In this document: piece by piece, positions 39,801 to 51,800 of the stretch
How positions within the stretch are numbered: position 1 is the first letter of the stretch
Layout of the letters: every line of letters begins with the position of its first letter
Assembly: GCA_032158295.1 (NCBI GenBank)
Contig: CM063256.1
Coordinates: 620,001 to 684,000 of the forward strand
Length of the DNA: 64,000 nucleotides
Direction: 5' to 3'
Source of the DNA: Pycnopodia helianthoides
Lineage: Eukaryota; Echinodermata; Asteroidea; Forcipulatida; Asteriidae
Translations under genes and position numbers: made by a program
The notes under the pieces: generated by a model
Seen by the model: the letters and a program-made list of their open reading frames with translations, nothing else
Database searches by the model: none
Told to the model about the DNA's origin: nothing

Positions 39801-42800
39801 GGCACAATCTAAAAAAAAAACATTATCTACGATGAATCATTCAGTGTTAGTTTGAATTATCAAAATCAGGTACCAACCTTTTTAAATCATTTTTGTGGAA
39901 ACTCCATCTTGAAATATCAAACTTATTGATAAATCAATTTACTGGTTACCAATAGCCAAGTAATAACTACAGGACTTCAGTACAAGAAAAACAAAAACAC
40001 TCGATGCAAAACACATAAATATTTTATTACAGATAATCAATGAGAGTAGAGTAAACAGTTACACTAAAAGAAAACAACAACATTTTAAGGTTTCTGTTTC
40101 TGAGACGCCGTACTCCTGAGGTTGAAAGGCACGGATAAAACTTTTTGTAAAAACTGAAGGATAACCATTTTAAGAATTTTGTCTTACAAGTGAATCCAGA
40201 ATTTTAACAGACTGGTTGCACAGTTTTAAAACACTGGTTCTAGAGTTTTAACAGACCGGTTCCAGAGTTTTAACAGACCGGTTCCAGAGTTTTAACAGAC
40301 CGGTTCCAGAGTTTTAACAGACTGGTTTCCAGAGTTCTTTTTTCAGACCGGCTCCAGAGTTCAACTGAAAGCAAAGACAGTTGCATGATTTTGCGAACAC
40401 AGCAAAACTAATTGGCATGTAATGTTTTGCACACAAATGATAGATAAACAATATTGACAATTTTAACCTGAAATTGGTTCCACACATATTTTGTTTTAAA
40501 GCTGGTGACTTTGGTAAAAAAAATAAAAAATAAAAATCTTTAAAAAAATGAAGAAAGCAAGAGGTAAGATGAGTGTGTTGAGAGACACCCATCGAAGATT
40601 TGAACAGTGACATCAGTAAGGAGGGAAACACATAAACAACTTGTCATAGTTGGATTAGTTTCAGAAATTATTTGAGTTTTAGGAAAGACAACTTTGGAAA
40701 TTTACAAATGTCAAGAGGAAAGTAGACATGCATTCACAGCAAAGAAAAGTCAAGTTGTGCAAACAAAGTGTGAAGTTAATTCATTTCACTGACTTGTCCT
40801 CAGCCAAGATAAAAACCAAAACACAAAGACGCACTCAATCCACAATAAATACCTCAAAACAAGATCCATAAACAGAGAAAAGAAGCCCACTCTAGCTCAA
40901 ATCAAACTCATTGGATTCAAATCTTTACTTCAAAATTGCAACGATTCATCGCAACACATTAAACTGTTGTCACAACTCTTGTAAAGCTTGCGCAAATTCA
41001 AAGATTTTTCTCTGAAAGTTTGCTTGGCATGCAGGTATAAACTTGAGATAAGAGCTAAGGGATGGATTTTTGTTGTGGGAGTTAAGAAACTGCAAATACT
41101 AAGACAATACCAGTGAAAGCACTCACCTAGCAAGCAGAGGAAATTGACCGTGAAGAGTCTGAGGTTTAGGAGAAGACGTTCTCATAGTAGCGCATGAGGG
41201 TTTAGGGTGAAGTCTTAGATCAAAGTATTGAACGCCAGAGCTGCCAACATTTGCATCTTGCTATCCCCCGGGGGGAGATTTTGTCCAACAATCAGGGAGA
41301 TATTAAGAATCAAAACATCATAACCCATTTTGAGATATGGTGGACACAATACTATGACAGTATTAGGTTTGGGTATAAGTTTCCATAGTCAGGGAGATTT
41401 TCTACTTTTTTTTCAACAGAACATGGAAAGATTGGTTGTTTTTTAGAGAACTTTCTGCAGACACAGGGACAGTTGGCAGCTCTGGGTTTGATTTCATTTC
41501 TCTGGCCGGAGACACTCTGCAAGGTGCGTTATTATTTATGTTCATGTTTGTGAGTGATTAAGCAGATTTTGTTTTTTTGAAATGCAGGTTATATACCGAA
41601 ATGTAAAGGTTGTTGCTGCAAATGTACATGATTGTTTGAGCTGAAATGGTAACCGATTTGAATATTTCAGTTCTTCTGATATTTTTCTTCTTGTGATATA
41701 ATCGAAACTTGTGTATGAAATATTGTGGTACATTTTGAAAATATCATATAATAATTTATCAATATAAAAAGACAATTTCACGAGGTAATTCAAGCGTGAA
41801 GTTGAACTTGGCTTTAGTGTTACTAAATTTAAAATGGACTGTATCATTTCAAACCTTTGAGAATTGTTCTATTATAAGGTCCCTGGGTATTCCAAAGAGT
41901 CAAAGGTCATTTGTGAAGTTTTTTGCATTCCATTTTCAAGTTTTCTCGAGTTGAATACTGTGGGTTATTGCCTTCCACTAGAAGGCTTAGAGCAACTACT
42001 TGCAGCAGGAGAAAAAATTGAAAACAGAAATCGGGATTGATCTTCAGTTTAGAGTTATCAAAGTACGATGCTTCCCGAAAAGCCATTTGCTGAGGGAGCG
42101 CAATGCCACATGGGGGGAGGATGGGGGAAAGTGGGGGCCAGTGGGTTTGGGGAAGAGGACCAGAGGGGATGAGGTGGGATAGGATGGGATTTGCAGGGTA
42201 AGGGGGCTGGGTTTGCTGAAGCCAACCTGAAAGCACATGGTCTCTTAACATCCTCCGCGAACACATTGCAAGAATACACTTTGCAATTATAACTCATCAA
42301 ACCTTGTTTGGTGATGAATTTCTTTAAGAAAATCAATCTAAATATAAGTGCTGGGGGAGTTTACCCTTCCCACTTTCAGTCACCTAATAGAGATGCATCA
42401 TTACCAACAACAATTAATCAGTTGGATCATCTTCATTGAACAGTAAGCAAATCTTTAAATTCCTTCAAAACTCATTCAAGCCTGACTATAATGGTTAGGT
42501 GACTGTGAGAATAAAATGCAAACTCTGAGCTCCCTCTAAGTGAAAAAATCAAAATGGTAAAACATGAATGCAATACTACATGTAGTATTAGTAGTAAAAG
42601 AAACTGCTTCTCTACTGAAGATTTGAAAACTAGTAAATCTAGAACAATTTAACAGTGAGAATGCTGAATGGTTTGAAAAATATGGAACGTCAAAAGCATT
42701 CATCTGCAAAAACAAAATGCAGAAATGTCTCATCTGAACAATTTGATACTACGTGAAACGCTACCTGACCGAGTCTAAGGTGTGCAGGGCTGGATTTCAC

Positions 42801-45800
42801 AAAGCACTAAGATTCATCTGAGGATGAGTCGCCAATGTCAAAGTAGTGATTTCTTTTGTGGCCAAGCGTGGCCAAGCGTGGTTGATCTAGTTCACCGGGC
42901 CCAAGCTCTGGTGTTGTCAGCAGCAGAGTGTGGGTTCGAATCCCGGTCATGACATTTGTGCCCTTGAGCAAGGCACTTAACCATAATTGCGAAGGTAGGG
43001 CATTCTGCTCTACCAGCCAGACCAGATTCCCATGCCTACATCCTTACGGACTGTGAAGGGGGTAACCCTGTTTCAGCCCCAGGAGTAGGTGGCAACATGC
43101 CCCTGGTGACAGTTGACGACAGCCAAAATCAGTTAAGTTTAGCCCTCACCTTAAAGTGGCCGTCAGGCCTTGTGGGTTAGGCAATATCTCTTTCTTTCTT
43201 TTTTAACTCAAATTGTGACATAACACTTTGCTTAGCAATTAAGATTGATACACAGCTGAAGATCAATCTTAGCTCTTTGTGAAATCGAACCCAAGATTTG
43301 TTCTGGATTGATTATTTTTAAACAGACTCCAATCCCCACAAGACATACTTTATACACAGAAACGTAAAAGAAACATCTTACATTTGCCACATTTCCAGCA
43401 GAATTGATGGTGTCCACTCGCAGATTGACACGTGCCACAAGGTCACGGTAGCGATTGTTCAGCTGATCCATGTCCTCTTGGACTATTTCCGTACCTGGTC
43501 TGTGATTCTCTTTACTCTTTATGGTGCCGCGAGGGTGGATACCTTTAAGTTTAGTCAGGTAACCATCCACCATTGAATCATATGACTGTACAGAAGTCAA
43601 GAAAACAAAAGTTTATTTATTCAATTCATTTAGGTCTATTACTCAACTCCAAATTAAACGACTTAAAGGGAACAATAGTGACGTTAAAATGAATAATATT
43701 GACGTGTTTACATTAAAAACTATGTAACTTAAAATTAAAAGAAAACACAACTTGTAAAGCCATACAATCAGCAAACACTTAACAAACAACAGTCAAAACT
43801 AGATAGCACAAAAAAGCATCGTTCAAAAAAGTTTCTGACAACTGTTAAGACAAAATTAAGGTAACCCAAAAAATGGAATGGAATGGAATGGGCCTCACAA
43901 AAAATAGACAAGAAAAGCGTGTCCCACGTTTTCTCAAATCAAGCCTAGTCAGACAATTTATAAACTATTCTTCCCCCTCACCTGAGCTTGTCCAATGAAT
44001 GCTCCAGCCCGCCCGTTCACTTTCATCATGTGATGTTGGCGACGAGCCACGTTTGTGTTAAAATCACGCGCAGCGCTTATCTGCTGCTCGATGTTGAGGG
44101 CGCCTTTGGCTATATGGTCAAATTCCATGAGGGTGACCTCAGCCTGAGAGATCCAGTTACTCTCGCCCGTCAGTACATCGGTGAAGTCTTGCAGGACGTC
44201 ACTTGACTCATTCAGCCTCTTTAAACTGTGATCAAATGAAGAGAAATAAAGACATATTATTGGCTGATCAGATATAGATCTGAACAAGAACCGGACTGGT
44301 CGTCTCAATGTTCTACCAAGCCTACTCCAGTTTATTATTGGCCGATCAGATATAGATCTGAACAAGAACTGGACTGGCCGTCTCAATGTTCTACCAAGCC
44401 TACTCCAGTTTATTATTGGCCGATCAGATATAGATCTGAACAAGAACTGGACTGGCCGTCTCAATGTTCTACTAAGTCTACATTAGGAATGATTTATTAG
44501 AGGATAAATAAAGTTTCTGGTAGCACCATGTGACCATCTCTCTTGAGTACAGTTGGCTCTGACAAGAGCCCGTTGTTTGGAAGAAGGGCGTGCTGTTTGG
44601 AACAGTGTCCTCTGATCGTCTTCTCGAGAATACAAAAACTATTCTTAGCCTCTTATCTTGAGTTCTTTACTGTCAGTATTTGACCGTCTACTCACCGCTC
44701 ATGAGTCTGATTGCATACGTCCTCCCACCTCTCTGCAATATTTTGTACCTCTCCTTCCAGCCTCTGTACATCTTGATGGGTGGGTGTAGTCTCAGACAGA
44801 CTACGCACACGTACCATCTCATCATTGAGTTTATCAATGACTGGTTGGAATGGTGGAAGCGTTCGCTGTAAACCCTGGACGCGAAAAGATGAGAAACACA
44901 CCATTTTAAGGGAAGTTTGGAAGCTCTTTACAAGACTCAAAACCGCTGAATTCTGTGCTTACAGTGCCCTATAAATCACATAGTTCTATGGGCAGTAAGC
45001 GCGGAATTCCGCGGTAAGCAGAGCCGTGAAATTGGACCCGGTATACATCATCTGTCATAGTAATAGTCATATCTCCACTCAGATTTTCAAGAATATTTTG
45101 GCTACAAGTATTTCCGTCTTAGTGTGTGCCCCTGACAATGAATAAAAGCTGCTTACCTGTAGTTTGTCCAGGTGATTCTGGTGTTTATCCATATCACCTG
45201 GCATCCTGCCGTGTAAGGTCAGAACCTTCTCACAGCTTGTTACGACCTCGCGTGCTCTGTGTAGTGTGTGTACAATATCAGTTACCAAGGCAACTCTGTG
45301 TATAGAAACAAACAAAAAGTTCACATTACACAACAATAGTGGTGATTTTGTCCTAACTGCTGCAGTGCCCAATTTAATAGAGCTGCTTAAGCTTAGAAAT
45401 TTTCTGCTGAGCAAAGAGAAGCAGAATACCAGTCATAAATGGTACATGTAGAATGCTGTTTTGGTTGGTAACCTTATCTGGTAAGTATGTTGTTATGCTT
45501 AGCTACTTTTTGTGCTTAAGCAGCTCTATGAAATTGGGCCCCGCTGCAAAGGATAATTCTTTGCTCTCTTTGAATTATGAGAGAGCAAAGCATTGGTGTG
45601 TTAGTCAATTTTCTCTTTTTATAATAAAGGTACAAACATGTAGATAAGGTACAGCGTTTATAATGATGGCAAACTAGTGCTACAGGTGCGCTTACTGTCT
45701 TTGAATCAAGATAGAGTACAATATTGGACATATTGCTGCTGTATGTACACTACTGTCACAAGCAGTAGTCTGCAAACAGTGCCATCCTTATTCTTGTGCT

Positions 45801-48800
45801 TCATATATGAAAGGAACTAGGAATATTCCCAAGGGACTGATATTTCATTGAACACTGACCTTTCAGAGCAGGCGTTGGAATGTCTAACAATGCCGTCCCA
45901 TTTCTCGTTGAGAATGTGGAATTTTTTCAGCGAGCTGTGGAAAGTCAGCCTCTCGCTGGTGGAGTATTTGGGTGGCGGCATCGCTGATTCGGTCGTATAT
46001 TGGCTGAAGATCAGCCAGATTGTAGTGGAATGTCTGTGAAGGAAGTCAAATCAAACTTGAAATCAATTCAACAAAAACAAATTAAGTTCATGTGAAACAA
46101 GGTCAACTCATCATAGAAGCACAAGGTTGAAGAAAATGAGGAAGTACAAATCCTTCCAAGAAAATTTGCAACAATAAGTCATTTTGAGATATGGTGGACA
46201 CAAGACTACGACACTATTTGGTTTGGGTAAATTTGTCTGTATACATCTAAACCAAACAGTGCACTCCTACAGTATCCACCATACCTCAAAAAGGTTCATT
46301 AAGTCCCATGTACAAGATTAGATGAAGTAAAGTAAACAAGTGATGCTGTGTCCGTATTAATGACTTTGGCAGATTGCTGAAGAGGACTGTCTAACGTTTT
46401 CCCCAAAGCCAACCGCTGTAAGCAAACAGTTGTAAGCAAACAGCTGTAGCCAACAGCTGTAGCCAACAGCCAAAGCAAACAGCTGTAGCCAACAGCTGTA
46501 GCAAACAGCTGTAGCCAAAGTCACTTGATTTAGACCCAGCCTAAAGGTATGGACTTCTCTACTTCCACTTAACTCGTCACCAAACTGAGGCTGAAAGGAC
46601 AAAACAGTCTAGTGCCGTTCCAGCTTATTCGATATACATAAGAGTGAAGTTGTAGTTGACGTTATTGAATAAAGTTACTTTGAAGTATGGACATACCTGA
46701 AAGTCAGTGTTGAGTGTTCTGGACTCCTCCATCGTGTGAGGGAGGGGTGTTTCAATCCTTGATTCTAGCCGTTCTTGGTCTTCATACAACCTCTTTATAA
46801 AGGCATCCATATCCAACATCAAAGTCTCAATCAAACGACGATCTACTTGGCGAACAAAAGTTTGACAAACCACACAAAGAAAAACCAATTCATATTTTCG
46901 TTTAACTTATTTTGAAATTCAGATATTCAAATTGGATCATTATTGTCTGAGTAATTGAAAACCATTATTTATTCATCAAAGTATATCATAAAAATCCATG
47001 AAATATGTAAGGATTGCTCCTATTTGTATAATAATTTACTGATAAGTAAACAAATACAATTATGAAAACATCATTAACTTGGTTGTTGTTTTTGTACAAA
47101 ATGCCCACCATTTCAATTTAACAAATAAAAAAAATTGCTGAATTTTTGAGCACAAATGGAGAGAGTGAGGTTTAAGACTGTTTAATGCTACAAAGTACAC
47201 ACCTTCATCGGAAATATTTGTTACTTGGTTGTCAACGTCTGTGTTGAACTGCCGAGTTGAATAAACCCGTTCCACATTGTCGGATGTTACATAGCTGTCT
47301 TGTGAATCCACGTCTGATCGTCTACTAGACGTATGGAGCTGAGCGGTCAAATCATCCAACTCTTGGAGCTGAGTCTGAATTCTTTGCGTTGAGGAGCGTA
47401 CATTTTGCGCGGTGATGTTCTCGGAGACATCTTGATGTCTGCTGTGTTCTTGGCGTTGCTGCTGAGCTGTGATGGCAGCCTGCTGTGACATCATGTGCTC
47501 GTACCGCAACTCTTCCTCTGCTAACTGCTCCCCAAGGCGCTGCCTGGCGACCAATCGAGCCTCTTCATCCATTTTGCGGCGTTTAGCTGCAACGTGCTCA
47601 GCGTTTTCTCTCTCCGACTGCTCCGCTTGTTGGGCAACAATCATCTCGAATTCCAATCGCTCGACAGCCATCTTTTCAGCAAGTTGTCTCTCCTCTTCTT
47701 GCCTCTGTTCCATGGCTAGCTGTTCTGCTCGCCTCTGCTCATAAGCCATCCTCTCAGCATGCTGCCGTTCAGCTTGTTCTTGCTGTTGGTGTCTTTCAAG
47801 ACGTGCCCGGTCAGCAGCTTGTCTCTCCATCTCCATCTGCTCTTCTCGTCTTTGTTCCATGGCTAGCTGTTCTGCTCTCCTCTGCTCATAAGCCATCCTC
47901 TCCGCATGTTGCCGTTCAGCTTGTTCTTGCTGTTGGTGTCTTTCAAGGCGTGCCCGGTCAGCAGCTTCTCTCTCCAGCTCCATCTGCTCCTGCATCATTG
48001 TGACCTCAGCTCTACGCTCTATCTCAAGACGTTCCTGGCGACGATGCTCCTCCTGAATCATCCTGCGCTCAACTTCCTTCTCTTCGGCCAGCTCTTGTTC
48101 TCTCTTCAGTCGCTCCTCCTCAAACCTCATCTGTTCGGTGTTCTCCTGGAATTGTTGAAGCATGACCTGTCGTTTGGACATCTGGGGGAACGTCCCGCTC
48201 CTGTCTTGCGTCAGCTCAGGGCTCATGATATGCTTCTTTAGAGTGACCGTCCGATGAGTCTGAATCTCAGGGGTGGCCATTCTCTCCAGTGAAGACCTCT
48301 TTGTCAAGTCACCAGGAACAACCTCTTCCGTTCGGATTTTCCTTGTGGTCACCGTCCGATGTGTTTCACCATCTGGCAACTGTTCGGTGACCTCTTCTAC
48401 TATGACTGTCTGACCGTCCTCCGTGGTTTCCCTTCTGGACGTGACAGAGCGATGTGATGAAGAGGACCTCATTTGAGTCTCCTGCCCGTTTTGCGATCTC
48501 TGGACAACTTGCTGATGTACAGGGGCAACTTCAGTTTGCTGGACAGTCTTTCTTCGGACTGAGTCCACGCTTTGCATTGAGTGGCTCTGAGCTGACTGCT
48601 CCTGAATCCACTGCTTGAGTTTAGTTTGTGTTGCATTCCATAAATCAACAAGATGCTTGAATTGTATCTCACATCTGCAAAGAAAATACCAAAGCAATTG
48701 TCACAGTCAGATTTTAAGATTTACAAAGTTAATACGGTATAAGTTGAATCGCTCAGAATCACCAAATCATCACACAATTCTCATCAGTTTAATAAAGGGG

Positions 48801-51800
48801 GTCAAACTTCATGGCTCTGTCTGCTTACCACAGAATTCTGAGCTTACAGATGTAAGCGCAGAAATCCGTGGTAGACTAATCTATTAAGTTGCAAGTGGTT
48901 GAAACATTCACTTGATAAAGAAAGTCAAGCATGGCAGTTTTATTAAGTGAGCGATTAAAAGTAGTAAGCTGACCATAGCATGATCAATCCCAGGATAATT
49001 TAGCTAAATACCACTTTCTGATAAGCAATGAAGTATGCTTAGCAGCTATATCAAATTAGCTTAATGCAGAGCTGCCAACATTTGCATCTTACAATCAGGA
49101 AGATTTTGTGCAACAATCAGGGAGATATTTAGAATCAGATACAACATAGTTAAAAAAAAGCTTCCATAATCAGGGAGATTTCAAAATTTGTTCTTAAGAA
49201 CATAGACAGATTGGTTTATTTTCAGGGAACTTTCTGCAGAATCAGGGAGAGTTGGCAGCTCTGCAAATGGCTGGATTCGCAGGAAATAATAAAACACGTT
49301 GTCATCATCTTAGTCTGGTTCCCTATCAATCCAATGTCAACAGTAATTTTTTGTAAAGGGGCCCAGACTTAAACCCCTTCCCGCCTCATTTTGGTTACAT
49401 TGAATATAACGGGAGAAAACAAACTTACTGTGTGATGTAATCCAATGCTTCCACATTAGGGGGGGGTATGAGGAAGCAGACACCAGGAGCATGCCCCTCC
49501 ATCCCTGCCCGGTTCACCACCCTCCACTTGGTCCGATTGGAGTTATCAAGTAGCATGTACTCCTCACCTTTTACTATACTCAACTGCAACGGAACAAGAC
49601 GATAGAAATCAAGGTAACTGCTACCAGACTAAGTACAGTTTGGCCGATACTCGGCCCAATTTCATAGAGATGCTTAAGCAGCAAATATTGCTTAACAATT
49701 TCCTGCTTAGCAAAAATGAGCAGGATACCAGTTACAGATTGTACATGTAACATGGTATTTTGTTATGCTTAGCTACTTTTTTTGTGCTTCAGCAGCTCTA
49801 TGAAATTGGGGCCAGTAAAATTTAAAGCTTTGAATTATGTGGAAGATAAGCAGAAGTTTGTTACATGGTGACCAGCACGTAAACATGTGTTTGATAAAGT
49901 GGTGAATTTCAGACCATGGACTTTCATTTTTTTTTTTTAGAGAGCAAGGTCGTTTTCATTTTGCAAAGGGCATGTCCATTTCAAAATCTTTAAGTCTATG
50001 GGAAGCTCTTGAAGAGGCACCAAGGCCAAGACCAGGGCAAAAATGGCCTCCGTTGCCTCCGTGTAAATCCAGGCTTGAAAGCACATTGTTTGAATTGTCA
50101 AAACTTGTTTTAACTCATTTTCTTCTCAGATTAATCTCTCCTAGAAGAACTGATAACATGGCTGTAACCCGTGAACTACTTTGCTGTTTGCATTTTAAAA
50201 TGAATAGCATTTGTCACTCCTTCCTCACAAAAAAATACTGGCTTTGGAAAGAGAAAAGTTATGACTAGTACACTCTACATATTGGCAGTCATCAGAAGAG
50301 TTAGAGAAGTCTTATTCAGTTTTTGGTTGAACGGAGAACAAATTCGAGAAAAAAAATTGATTTGAACCCGACTCCTGAATAACAAGCCAGCGCTCTACCA
50401 GTTGAGCCATCTTGGTATAGCACCAGCGAGTTATTTCTGAGGTGGCAAATTCAAATCCTGTTCTCGTCAGTTTTTCTTTTGCTCACCCATAAAATTTCTT
50501 TTGCTAGTTCTTAAAATGAGTTTCACTGAGCATTTTGTTTCAAGATTGATTTGTTACTTACATCAATCCCTGGAAAGTCACACACAGCAATAATTGGGAT
50601 TGGTTCGTTGAGACGTTGACGACGTTTCTTTAGAGGCACAATATGTCGGCTTCTCTGGCCGAAGTCTCGAAGCACCACCTGGTACTCTTCCATTCTGTTT
50701 TTCATGGTCTGAGGAAGAAATTAGATGACAGATGGTTGTCATAGAATATGGGTAGAAGAAAGTGTTGTAAAGTGAAAAAAATCAGCTACCCAATAATCCC
50801 TTTTTCTTCTTTTTTTTTTTTTTTATGAGGTGAGAAGGGGCTTGGGTGTTGGGTTAAGTAGGGTTGGAATATGGGTAGGATTGGTGGAATTGGGTAGGTT
50901 GGTTACGAGCAGAGCAAGGTGGAGTTGGGTTGGGTGGGTTGGGTTAAGTTAGGCTATGTTGGGATGAAGTGGGGTTGAGTTTGGTTTGAATTGGTTGGGA
51001 TGAGAAGGGGGTGGGGTGGGTTGAATTGGGTTGAGTAAGTTGGAATATGGGTATGGATTGGGGAATAGGGGTAAGGTAAAGAGTAAGGTGGGGTTATTTC
51101 GGCTGGGTTGAGGATAGGCTTCGCTGTGATGAAGTGGGGTTGAGTTAGATAGGATTGGTTCAGATTGGGGTAGGGTTTGAATGGTATTAGGGTAGGATCG
51201 GATTTTTGTGACTGGCTCCAATTTAATGTTTACCAAGTATAGTTTCTGCTTAAACACAACTAGCCACAACATGTTCCTAGAAGGTAACTGAACAGTTCAA
51301 CCCACCATTAGTTCTTGAAGAAGTTGCTTGGCCTCCGATGCTGACATGTCTTTTTTGTCAAATTTGGAGGCGAGGAGTTCTTGGTTCCTGGCCATCCATT
51401 GCTCAAATTCCCTGGCATCATAGAAAAACTGAAAGAGAAGAGAACCAATTTGTGCAAGATAACCTCTGACTAATATTACTACGATTTGCATTTCTCTAAC
51501 TAACTAATAAGATAATTTGTTAGGTAATAAATTATTTTTTTAGAAGAGTCTCATTTTGGATGTGTTTTCATTAGAATGAAGCAATACAAGAGGCTTTTGT
51601 GTTAATCAACTTACTACATCTCCAGTTTGTATTAGTTTTTTGCAACACAAACCACTTTTGATCATTGACAATCCATTTTTCCCCCCCGCGCGGATTCTAT
51701 GCACAGTTTTTATAGTTAACATCAAATAATTTGGATGTTGTTTCTAAACTATTACTACGTTTAATGCAAAAAAACGAGCACTAAAAGCAGACTCATGGCA

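Larger units (their letters stand above)
39302..43381. other. 4.1-kb intron between exons 23 and 24
   Basis: Holds a 22-bp minisatellite, a family C element, a G-rich stretch at 42100-42230 and a SINE; a possible 32-nt exon at 41127-41158 is listed as a finding. The rest shows nothing recognisable. Confidence 0.5.

Noticed and set aside
42044..42336. Pro-rich minus-strand open frames
   Set aside because: Low-complexity intronic sequence without consistent splice sites or protein similarity.
44226..44464. Coding extension of exon 22 through the 78-bp repeats
   Set aside because: A CACAG acceptor at 44226 with correct phase to exon 21 marks the exon start; the openness is due to the 78-bp period.
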